NCBI GenBank assembly: GCA_964035795.1 | Contig: OZ038324.1 | Location: 7,814,792 to 7,878,791, forward strand | Reading direction: 5' to 3' | DNA from: Pterobdella sp. o SKG-2022 | Taxonomy: Eukaryota; Annelida; Clitellata; Hirudinida; Piscicolidae | Length of the DNA stretch: 64,000 bases | Shown: piece by piece, positions 1 through 15,200 of the stretch | Numbering within the stretch: the stretch's first letter is position 1 | Layout of the letters: every line of letters begins with the position of its first letter | The notes under the pieces: model-generated | Told to the model about the DNA's origin: nothing | Databases searched by the model: none | Seen by the model: the letters and a program-made list of their open reading frames with translations, nothing else | Made by a program: the position numbers and the translations under genes

Positions 1-3161
<3,161 letters not shown>

Positions 3162-5770
3162 TATTGGTTTGTTGTAGTAATGATTTTTTAAAAATATTTT
3201 TTTAAAATTTTGCTTTTTATTATTAATGTTATGCAGGTTCACATTTTTCACAAGGCTTGAAAACGTTTAAGTTTTGCGCTATTAAGCTGTTATGATACCA
3301 AAAGCTTTTCTCTAACAAACTTCTATTCCTTCATAAACTCAGCAAAAACAACTAAGAACTCTCAATTACATTATATATATATTTTTGAAATATATTTTTC
3401 AGTGTCAAGCACATTAAACAGTTTTAAATACATTATTGAATTCCAACTACATCAAAACCCCTTAAGCTCAAAACCACAAACTGTCATTTATACCAACCAT
3501 TAGTTCAACCTCACCACTTTTTATACCGCAGACCATAATTATTGCTGCATGTTTATCCTGTATATAATTGTGCATATTATTTTATTAACATAATTGTTGG
3601 CATATGTGTTATTAGTAAGAGATTATGTGGGTTAGTTTCACTTCTTACATTTTTTAGTAAGCCTCAAGTCTTGTCTCTTATACTAAATATACACTATTAT
3701 AAAAAATATCTGTTGAATTAACCTAAAAAATATTGACAATACTACTTATAAATCAGATAATTGGTCAAGAAAGCACTGAGTCTTATTGGAAGATGTACAC
3801 AGGCTTTGAAGGATTGACATTCAAAAACTCGCGCTTGATAACTTTCCTTTGCATATACTTGTATAAATGGCTGTTATTTCTAATTAACTAGTTTTTTCTC
3901 ACTTTAATTATTTTTTTTAAAAGTATTATTATTGATATGATTATTATTATCATTATTTATATTATTATTCTTATTATTATCATTATCATGTTTTTATTGT
4001 TATCTTCATCATTATTTTCATTATTATTCTTATTATTATTATCATTATTGATATACGACAGGATGGTGTAGGGTGAGGTGATAAGACTAGCGGATGTAAT
4101 TATATTTCTTTGTGTTTTGATAACATTATTATTATTATTAATATAATTATTATTATTTATTTTTTTGCTATTTCTTATTAATATTATTTTATATTTTGAA
4201 AATCAAAGATTTCACTTTTGATTTTTTTTTACTTAAAAATTGATCAACTTTCTTAATTAAATTATTTCCGTGTTTCGATTATAAAGCATTTTGAACCAAC
4301 CAGTACTGATTGGTTCAAAATGAAGTCAAAATCCAATAAAAATGTTTTTGCTTAGCTGTGATTGGAGAATCATAAGTTAATTGCTTGTAATTCGACAATT
4401 CTCTGATTGATTGTAATTATTGTTTGATGTAATGACAGATTCTTAAAAAGAACCCTAGGAGGTGACATAACAATTATATAATCTCATTCGTTGAAATCTT
4501 TTGAGTTTCATACAGGTCTAAAACTCTTTAAGTTTATCCCACTACGATTATATTTGTAATGGTAGTAGTATTTAATGGTACATAAGCACAAAGGCGTTTG
4601 AATCCATCAATCAAATGTAGTATGATTGTAGCAGTCACTGTTACTACCTTGCATGACTCTCTTATACAGCTGGTACTAAGTGGTCTATTAATTAATTATA
4701 TAATTATTTCGACTCATAACTCATTTAAACAAATAAATAAAATAGATTAAAACTTTTTCTTACTTATAAAATTTTCTCATATTTTTCTTTCTTCTTTTTT
4801 ATTTTACTTTCTCGAATTTTTTAAAATTATGAGTTGAATTGTTGTTTTTTAGTTTTTTTGTAAGATTACCTTGAATACCAACTAATAACAACTCATGGCA
4901 CAAGGTAATATTACGGAAAGCTTTATAAAATTTATATTTAATTAAAAAAATTTTTGTTTCCTAGATATAATTATACTTAAACTTTTTAGCATTAATGGTG
5001 GCGAAAAGTTTATTGTGAGAAACTTTAAAAAAACCAAAAAAAAAACAAAATGGCGATGGAAAAAGTCCTAGCGAACCACCAAAATCATCAACTGTACAAA
5101 ACAAAGGTTTGCTTCACAACGAAGATCTTCATAACAATTGTTTAAAAGTAAATTTAATGGCGCCTAATTACGTGATTTCCATAATATTACTATTTTTATG
5201 ATAATGGTGGAAAAAAATTAATAAACATTGTTCAGAAACGATTTTAGGCGCCAGATATTTCATCGCTTCACTAACTCTACTTATCAAACACCCACACAGC
5301 AACTGCTATCACAAAGCTAAGTATTAATCACAATGAAATTATTCCTTAGTATTAATAATTTTATCGCATTATATAAACTACCATTAGCTTTTCTATATGA
5401 TGAACCAGCCATCAAAATGTTATAGATAATACAATATTCTAACGATGACCAATAATATAACAGCAACCTCCACCATCCCTATAAATATCAGGTCACAATA
5501 ATTATCATCACCAGCCATCATCAACATCCTCTAAGCACTCTAACAACAACCATCGAAATGATTGACAAGCAACATCATGGCAACCAATATTACTGAAAGA
5601 ATACCACAATAGAATATCAAAATCCCCCATCACAACACTACTAACCATTACAACTAACACCACCTATTTACCACCAAAACCACTCAAAACTAGCCTCATT
5701 CACCACTCCAACCCCCCAAAACTGACTCCTGCAAACAGACAACCACTTCAACACCAACCCCCATTCAACA
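3162..5770. other. Non-coding spacer between the receptor and UBE2A
   Basis: The right side of the receptor start is its presumed 5' UTR and promoter. The rest is AT-rich, with ATT-type microsatellites near 3910-4060 and 4125-4165. I see no exon-like coding and no RNA gene. Confidence 0.6.
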
Positions 5771-7777
5771 TCATTGGTCATCCTCCCATGATTCTTGCAC
5801 AGTAGCTTGCACCCTCTTCTCGTACTCCCTCCTGTTCTCCCTGTACAACTGGGCTGCCTCATTGTTGGCAGGACTGTTGGGGTTCGGGTCGTGCAACAAA
5901 GACTGCATTGTGAAGGGTTTTTGAGTGTAGTAACTGTTGCTTTATCAGTAAATCAGTAACTAATAATAAATCGATAAATTAAATTATGAATCAATGCTAT
6001 TCAATATATTATGCAATCTATCAATTAATTATATAATACAACCGATAAGAAATTTAATAATCAAAAAGTTGAAACAAATAAATCAATTTTAGGAAAAAAT
6101 TAATTATTTTATCTATTTCCTCGCTTTTCTTGGCGTCTGATAGATGCAAAATTTTACGATTAGTATGTAATTTACAGCGTCTTTTCCTTTAACCAATTTG
6201 AGACTTATTAAATAAGTCAACACGAAGCTTATCTCAATGAAGTGGGTCATATTAACAACCAGTGAAATGATTCGAGTCAAAAAATAATTTACAAGTAATC
6301 TAATGAAAAAAACTATTTGAGAAAATATTTAAATCATTAAAAAGAGACTTGGATTGAATAATATGGCCTAGAAACTCTTGGGGTTTTTGCCTCTTATGAT
6401 TATAATATATATATTATATAGTATAGTTAGCAAAAATAATACAAAATAAACTAAAATATCTATGTAAAAATGTTAAAATAATGATGAAAATGGTATCAAA
6501 TAAGTAGGTTTTCTACATCAGAGTGTGATACACATCCTATCAATACAATGCAATTAAGAATGCAATCAAGGTGCATAAACTTCGAAAACTTTTATGCCAC
6601 AATAAAACAAAAAACTTTAGTGAGCTTCTAAAATCTTAAAACACAATGAAACAATTCTTTAGTGAGTTTCTATGCTCCAATATAACATTATAAGCACAGA
6701 CCTGTAGTGAGGTGAGAATGGCACAGATATCATATGTAGGACTCCATCTGTTTGACAAGATGTCCAGGCAGATGCCACCGTCGGAGTATACTGTCATGGG
6801 TGTGTGTGTGTGTTATTAGTGTGGTATGGATGTGTGAATGTTACTTTTCTATGTATATTGCAGTGGTATGTGTTCACACATTGCTGTTGTGTGAAAGATT
6901 ACTCACACCCACAACTATCATCACCTTAATCCCTCCAAAACATCATTATTATTTATAAGTTTGATATAAATCAATGAATAAAACACAAATATGAAGTACA
7001 CATGTAAAACATGTAAACAAACCATTAGGGTGAAACATTTTTGAGGTGAACTTAACCACTGGTGGTTTGTTGGGGTATTCTTCAGTGAATGTCATGGTCA
7101 ACTTGAATGTTCCATCTTCAAATGGAGTATCTGCAGGACTGGTGAAATTTAGAGGTGAGAGGACCGTGAAGTGGTATAATGGCAGTGGTTCGGTGAGGTG
7201 GTAGTATGGTGAAGTGGCATTTTGAAGTGGTTTTGAGCAAAGTTGTGGTATGATTGAATTGAGAATTTGAGTAGTTTTTAGGAGTGATTGTATCATAATG
7301 CCATAATGATGGTTTGAAAGAGGGTTGTAATGAAATAATGGTGTTGTGAAAGGGAAGTTATCGTAAATTAATATTCTTTCAACTGAACAAAAATTTTTTT
7401 GAGAATCTGACTTGTTTAGTTTTGTTAAAACGCTTTTATTTTTAAAATTTAATCTATAATGAAGATATTAGATGAATACAAATTTTTGATGTAATACAGG
7501 TATTCATTAAAAATGAATTTTTTTCAAAAAAATCTAAAAGATATTACCCAAAAATTACAGCTTGCCAGTTGAAAATATCATCCCCAATTGGAGCACCACT
7601 AATTCCTGCTGGTGGGTCTTCTTGCAACCTAAACGCGTAATTTATCTTGAATTAAAATTTTTTCAAACATAAAATATTAAATAATGTAAAATATAAACAA
7701 TTATTATAAAATCTCGCTAAAAAAAATATTCACCTTTTGAAGTCTCTCAATAAACGCTTTTTAGCCGCCGATGACAT
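5771..7777 (-). CDS. UBE2A: Ubiquitin-conjugating enzyme E2, RAD6/UBE2A-B type
   Basis: E2 enzyme of the RAD6 family. The family transfers ubiquitin to substrates such as PCNA and histone H2B with RAD18 or RNF20/40-type E3 ligases. Exons are 7777-7734, 7628-7548, 7138-7023, 6790-6702 and 5902-5771, giving 153 aa, close to the human length. It begins [15 protein letters not shown] and carries [29 protein letters not shown], the HPN tripeptide of the E2 active site (FHPN), GGICLDIL with the catalytic Cys, RWSPTYD and [14 protein letters not shown]. It ends SWEDDQ, so it lacks the long acidic tail of yeast Rad6. It lies head-to-tail with a divergent copy 248 bp upstream that shares all four intron positions. 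Identity is very secure; UBE2A and UBE2B cannot be separated. Confidence 0.95.
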
Positions 7778-8024
7778 TTTCGGTATTGAAATTTTTGTTT
7801 AAACGATCTTTATGATTTTGTTTTTTTAGGACTAAAAATTAAAAAATTGCTTACTTAAAATTACTTGATCGCCGACGGCGAAGAATGAATAAGTATAGAT
7901 ATTCTAAGTTTTTAGTTTAAATGTTGACTCGATAAAAGAATTTCCATGTTTCAGAGAAAAATTTTAATTTTATTGAAAAATAATTTTCAAATTGTGTGTT
8001 TGGATTCAGTTCAATATTTTGTAT

Positions 8025-8908
8025 CTACTCATCATCGTCGTCAGATTCTTCTAGATCCAAATTATCTTCAACTAAAGCTTTAACTCTAGCATCATAAGCT
8101 TTACGATTTTCTTTGTACAATTGAGATGCCTCGACATTAGCAGGACTGTCTGGATTCGGCTCTGTCAGAAGCGCCTGAAAATCAAATTTTTTTCAATTGT
8201 ATACTGTACTTAATAAAACATTGATTAGAAATGATAAAAATTATCATTACCTGTAAGGATTGGAGAATAGCTAAAACATCATAAGTAGGACTCCATCTCT
8301 CAGCCAAGATGTCTAGACAAATCCTACCATCCTCATAAACTGAAAATTTTATTCAAAATTGCTTTTTGCATATAGACTAAAAAAGCAATTATAGGCTACA
8401 GGAACAGTCAAGGTGTAACTTTTATTGTAATAAGAAATAGTTGAGTACACACTATTTGGGTGGAACATTTTGGTCAAGAATTTCACTTTTGGCGCTTCGC
8501 TAGGATATTGGTTGCTGAAGAGAAACTCTAACTTGAAAATTCCATCTTCGAATGGCGTACCTGAGGGTCTGATAGTGATAATCCCCCTAAACGAGTTTCC
8601 AAAATTAATTTGTTTTAATGAAAAAAATATTTTTGAATTTCCAAGTTTTTTAAATAAATTTTGTGAACCCATGAATAAAGGCTTCCCATATAAAAATATT
8701 CTTCTCGTCTGGAGCGGCTTGGAGATCGTCTGTTGCATCCTTTTCAAGCCTTTTTTGTACATTTTTATATATTTAGTTATATATGTTTTTATATATCCCA
8801 AACTTAAAAAGTCATCTTAATTGAAATTATAAATTTCAAAAATTTTATATATATATATATATACCTTTTAAGGTCTTTCATCAAACGTTGCTTTGCAGGG
8901 TTAGCCAT
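8025..8908 (-). CDS. Divergent RAD6-like E2 with acidic C-terminal tail
   Basis: Tandem paralogue of the neighbouring RAD6 gene. Exons are 8908-8865, 8749-8669, 8568-8453, 8339-8251 and 8174-8025, giving 159 aa. The first four exons have exactly the same lengths and phases as UBE2A. It starts [15 protein letters not shown] and keeps [22 protein letters not shown] (catalytic Cys), RWSPTYD and NPDSPAN, so it should be an active E2. It differs where UBE2A is very conserved: [18 protein letters not shown] replaces the PPAG loop region, and it ends in an acidic tail ([11 protein letters not shown]). Acidic tails occur in yeast Rad6, where they aid histone interaction; a similar role here is inference. 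The second acceptor (8749) was chosen because it restores the RL-E-KD reading and the 81-nt exon length. Confidence 0.92.
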
Positions 8909-9234
8909 TTTTCCTCGCTTGACGATTCTCAACTCTTTTACTTTTTTTTTGTTTCCTAGGTATTTTAAAAATTTTTAAATGAATATAATTTTAAAATTGA
9001 TATAATAATCTAAAAAATTGAATGAATTATTGTAAGAAACATTCTTACAGTTTGTTTTGTTGGTTTGATGGAACGTTACAACATTATGAAAGATTAAATG
9101 ACGATCCCGATGCTTCGTCACAAATCAAATATTTAAAGTTATTTATTGAAACCAATTGAACTTTACAAGTTTATTCAAATTAAATATAAATATATATATA
9201 TATGAAAACTGTATTCAAAAAAGTTTGGTTTAAT
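8909..9234. other. Spacer between E2 paralogue and RTK 3' end
   Basis: AT-rich sequence containing the E2 5' UTR and promoter and the RTK 3' UTR. It has a short TA repeat near 9188-9202 and no further gene. Confidence 0.5.
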
Positions 9235-12200
9235 TTATAAAATCTCGAAAGTTTCAGTTCTTTGTTTTGGTGTTACGCCTTTGAACGCTTTTTCGTCTGC
9301 TTCTGTTTCAAAATTTTGAATAATGCGTAAAGTAAAAAGTGTGAATTCATAATTCAAATTTCAATTGTTTTATAGTTTTTTTTAAAATATTTCAATCAAT
9401 AATTCACCGTCTGGAGGTGTGTGGGCCAAAGCTACGGTTCTTTTGAGAGTACAAGCTGATGTAACAATTACCTACAATTGCATTGTTTGGTAAATTAATT
9501 GAAAATTATGGTGTAGGTATCGGATATAACCTCAAGATTGTCCACAATAGAAGCAAAAGTTAATCGCTTTTGTGGGTCGTCGTGCCAACAAGCTTGCATC
9601 AACTGATAGCTTTTTGTATTTTTGTTCATGACAAGTTTATATTTTAAAATTAATATCCTATATTTTTATCAATGAAATCAACATTTTTCATTGTTAGACA
9701 GTCGTTTTCTTTTTTATAAAACAAAACAAAAAATAATAAAATATTTAATCATCTAACAGTGCTTAAATCAAAGTATAAAATCAAAATTATTATCAACTCT
9801 TACACATTGTCAGGGCAGTAGAGAGGTTTTGAAGGTCGGACTCCCATACGAACCTGCGAGGGCACTTGCCAATTCTCTAAGTTGCTATAAGGCGCCCCAC
9901 CTCTTGTCAGCAATTCCCATAGTAAAATGCTATAAGACCACTTAATTAATTGTAAATAATGTTTTTATAATAATCTATTTTTAATCAAAAATTTCGTTTT
10001 ATTTATCATAATTGAAGGTTTATTTGATATTTTAAAGTCTAGAACAATTTTTAAAAAATCAGTTTAATGTTAATTATCAAAATTCAAAAAGAATATTTAA
10101 ATCATAAATTGATCAGAAATATTGCATCGCTAAAACCCACCACATCACTCATGGTTGTGAAGAGGTTTTTCTCTAGGCATTCTATCGCCATCCATCTAGT
10201 CATTAAGTGTTTTAAGTGAAGTCATTTTCACGTTAATTCTGTTACTAAATTTTAACTGAAAAACTAAAAAATATTTATTTTACAGTGAAAAGAATGCCTA
10301 AAATATAAGAAGCTACAAAAATGACTAGCTAAATATCAATTATGAGCATACTTAAAAGCATAAATAACATACAAGCTGTGACAACCTAACTGGTACTGGA
10401 CATTTGTTGTTACTCAGTCGATAATAATCCCCAAGAATCAACTCTCTAGACAAGCCAAAGTCCGCAACCTTCACTCCTCCATCTAACCCAACCCTTAAAA
10501 ACGTTATTTCTTGATGAATAATCTTTCCGTTTAATTGTATGTATTGCAAAGCATCAGTATTAATGATTTTTTAAACGTTGAACTCACATGCAATTACGAG
10601 CGGCCAGATCTCTGTGAACGAAGCTGTAAAAGCAAAAAATTGAAAAAATAAAATTGAACAACCAAATCATACTAATATACCGGTTAGCCGCCAAATAGTT
10701 CATGCCTTTAGCCACCTCCAAGCCCATCTGAAGCAGTTGTAGCACTGTCAACATCTGATTGTCAGTAATATTCATCATGGTTATATTATTCATTATCTTT
10801 TCTATCCTTCTATTTAATTTTTCATCATAAAGTGACCAGTATTATAAAATTAAAGCGCCTCACGAGCGTTGAGTTCATGACGTATGACCTCATATCACCA
10901 TGAGGCATAAAAGGAAGCACAACCATTGGTGAGTTATCTAGGTCAAATGTCAGCCCAATAACTCCCATGACATTTTCGTGGCAGAGAGATCTCATTAACT
11001 GAGCTTCTCTCAAGAATAAGTCGCACATTTCTGTTTCTTCGGTTTTGTCTGTGTGTGTAATTGTGTGTGGTTCATGAATGCATGCACGTTAGTGAAGCAG
11101 ACAACACAAACACTTCATGGTCTTGATAGCCACTGTGATTGGTTGCTGCTCATCCATCACCATGGTTGCCTTGTGCACTCTGCCGAACTGACCTGGCATC
11201 AAAATAATTATTATAATAATGAACACAATACCAATAATAATATTAATAACAACAAAATTAAGTAAAGTAACGATAATTCAAAGCACCTATTCCTATGCAT
11301 TCATGAATTATAAAGCGTTTTCGACTGATTAACATTTCCTTTATTTGGGTCAAGAGCTGAGAGTCACAGGTCAAGTTAAGTGTGTCAACAGATGCTATTG
11401 GATCGGGTTGCAAGGTTATTTGGTTCAATGACATTCGGTTTTGTTCTTGTGTGTTGAACTTGTTTTCTGTGAGGAAAGGCATAGAAGAAATATTCTGAAA
11501 ATTTGATGATTCAAAGCCAAATTTAAACAAATAAATTCACTAAAAATATTATAAAATGGAGTATGAACATATAAGGAAAAAGTCATGAGAAATTTAACCA
11601 AGTAGCCTCATCGCCTCGCCATGTCTCTTATGATGCAGCCTCTTTTTCAGAGTGTTCATGCCGCACCAAACCATCACCACCACCATGAACACCAACATCA
11701 CCATCATCATCACCAACATCATCCAGCGAGCTGTAGGGATTTGAGGGGGTAGATGAAAACAATGAAAGACAAATAATATTTATATAAACGACTAAAAGTT
11801 GTATGTAATCGGTCAAACTTGGGTCGGAAGTGACGAGCTCGAAAAGACTTGACCTAGAAACTAATGTGGTGTTGTGTGTGCTTTCTGTCGTGATAGGGAT
11901 TCCATTGTTGTTTTTTAGAATTGTTGCTTTTTGATGTTTTATATTAAGGGGTCTTGTTGAAAGAATTGTATCAGTTACTAAAGTTTTAACACTAGTAGTT
12001 GTAGTAGTAGTAGTAGTAGTGGTGGTGGTGGGAGTAGTTGAAACCAAATAATTATCAGCATTGATAGTAGTTTTAGTAGGAAATATGGTTTTGATACTAA
12101 AAACCTTTTCTGCTGTTTGTATAGAATCTTCTATAAAACAACTATATACGCCTAGGTGTTTTGAGATTCTTTTAGAAAGTTCTATTAAGTTTCTATAGAA

Positions 12201-15200
12201 AATTCTCTTGTCTTTTGCTACTTTTGTATTAGTTTCTATGTGTTTTGATTCATTAATGGAGGGGGGTGAAAAAGTGAGTAGTAGCTTGTGAGAAGGTGAA
12301 ATTTTTTTGGTTGATGGTGTGGGAGAGTTTGGTGAAAGAAGGTAACTGGGTTGAAATTCGAAACCGGTTGGTGGTTTTTTTGGTTGATAGGTGGGTAGGA
12401 GGTTTTGGGTGGGTGATGGAGCTTGGGTGTGTAGTGGCTTAGGAGGGGGTAGTGGATTTTGGGTTAGTAGTGGTTCATAGGTGGGTAAGGGTTTTCGCCT
12501 GGAAAAAAAATTTCGAGTTGACAGCGGGAGCTGAGGTGGTGAGGAAGAATAACTTGAAAAATTTTTTTTTGTGCGTGTGGATTTGTTGGGTTCTGTGGGG
12601 TGGTGGAAGAGCGGTTTGTGAGTGAGTGGAAGACGAAGAAATATAGGTTTTTCAAAATTTTGAGAGATTTTCTTGCTTATGTTTGCTTGGTTCATATTTA
12701 TTTTAATACTACTTGTATTTAGTTTTTTGCCAGAATGATATCCAATACTTTCATTCTTCTTAAAAACGTTGTATCGGGGTTTATTTTTGTTATTCAAATT
12801 ATTATTTGTATCGTTCCAATCAAATGATTTTTTTCTGTTTTTCAAATCTCTTCTTACCCTTTTACCAAGCCAACCATGAATCAAAACATCTTTGTTATTG
12901 TATGCACTTTTAATCGTGCTCAAATTCAAAATCAGGTCACCACTCCCACCTACATACATCTCTCTCTTGCTCATTATCTCACTCAAGTCCTCACTAACAT
13001 CTTCATTTGATAAGCTTACTCCTCTGGCCCCTATTTTTAATCTTCTTCCTCTCTCCATTTTGTACCACGCTATCTTCAATGGCAACCATGGATCTGAGAT
13101 GAAGTTGCAACTGAAACGGAAATGGTTGGGAAGTAGAAGCGGAAAAAGTGATGGCAGAACAAAATCCGATGTTGGCCCAACAACTTTAAGTTTTTCTGAA
13201 AAAATCAAACATTATCTTCATAACCAAATGATAAATTTTCAAAGAAGGAGGATATCCTACCATGGGATGTGAGGCTGAAGTACGAAGAGGAATCACCTGG
13301 GTAACAATTTTACTATATTATTATTAATAGTGTATGTCAAACTAGAGTAACCAAAGATCAAAAACAGAAAAATTTTTAAATAAGGAAACTAAAAAACTAG
13401 TTTCAAAAAAATAAATTTACACTGACCTAGGGAGTTTGAGATAGTCAACCGGAAAGATCCGATCTCAAATGACGTCATATTATAGATTTTTAATTTTGAC
13501 GTCACTACTGAATTATCGACTGTTTGTACGGTCAAACATTAAATATTAACTAATTAGCATATAATAAATAGTAAATAAATAAATAACTATCCAAATTACT
13601 ATGAAGTAAAAAACAGCTGATACTAGTAGTGATGACGTAATGTGGTGGGAGGGCTTGTTCATTGAAAAACCAATGAGGCGAGGGTGTGGGTTTGCCTTTG
13701 AATACCGAAATAAACTCAACTACTTCCGTTTCTTTTTTTATTATTGTTTTTGAAGAAGGTTTTTTCAAGAATACCGGTTTATCTGTGTGTATATGTGTGC
13801 CTAATTATATTTAAATATCCATACCTCTCATATTCATATATATTAAAAATAGAACTCAACGTAAAACCCCAATATAAACACCCTTCTACCTACCAAGAAC
13901 GTTGACCTTGAATGTGACCCCTGTGACCTCACCTACTTCATTCTTCCCCCGACACTCATACCATCCATTCATGCCAGCAGTAACAATTGGGATGAATAAG
14001 ATGTCGTCTGTGGCGTTGCTTAGCAGCTGAGTGCTTGCTGCTTCAGTTTTGATGTTTCCAATGTTGTTGAGTTTATTATTGTTATTTTCATTATTTTTTC
14101 CATTTTTCATGTTATTATCATAGTTATGGACGTTATCAAGTAAAGTTTTTCCATCATCGATTCTCTTCCAAGTTATGTGGGGGGCCGGTCTGGAGGTCAA
14201 TTGGCTTTTAACATCATAATCCATGCATCTTATCGACAATAGTGTATGATCCTATCAAATTACAGATCTTTGTATCTATTCATCATTTATCCGTTTATAG
14301 GCATTCATTCATTCACATACTCCTCCATCCATCTATCCATTTCTTCATTCTTTTATTTATTCATTTAAATCATTCATTCAAAAATTCACCCATCCATTCA
14401 TGCATTCATCTATGCACTTCCTACCTGCCACTGAACACACACTGCATGGAAAGAGACTCCCCATTGATTGGTTGAAGGAAAGTGGATGAATGATGTAGAA
14501 GGTGGGGTTGTGAAGTGGGCGGGTGGAAGGATTCTATGAGGTTGGTTTAAACTTGATTGGCATAAAAAAAATTTTGTTTATAAATTAATTATGCAAGAAA
14601 AAAATTTAATTTAAAATTATATGTTTTTAAAAACTTTTTCAAGTTACTTTATCATAATAGGTTTCTATAGATCTATACACAAAGCGTTCAAATCTATAAA
14701 TAGATACTGAATACAAACATCATTAGATATACACAAATCATCAAAATCTATAAATAGAAGCAAAACAAAAGCAGACGGGAGACGGTAAGAAGACACAAGG
14801 GTCCAAACTCCACACCATGCAACCTTCCTTCCACCCCACACATGTACAACCCTATCAAGTGAGAGTTGTTGTGATGGTGTTAGTTATGAAAGCTATGAGG
14901 ATTTGATAGATTTGAAGTAACACAATGGTTTCGGATAAAGCATATGTCATTGTATTTGATTCAAGTATTAATATCATCATCGTCTCCATCATCTTCACCT
15001 CGATCCTTCATGGTGACGTACACAAACAAAAGAGTGCCATCATGACCCAACTTGACCCTCAGATCAAAGGTCACTTCTGTAGGGTTTGGATCGAATTCAC
15101 TTTTCAACTTCATCCACAAAAAGCGAAAGTGCTTTGTGTTGCTTTCTACGTATCCACACGTGATTTTCGCACTGTTTCCTGCTTCCACACTGATGCCCCA

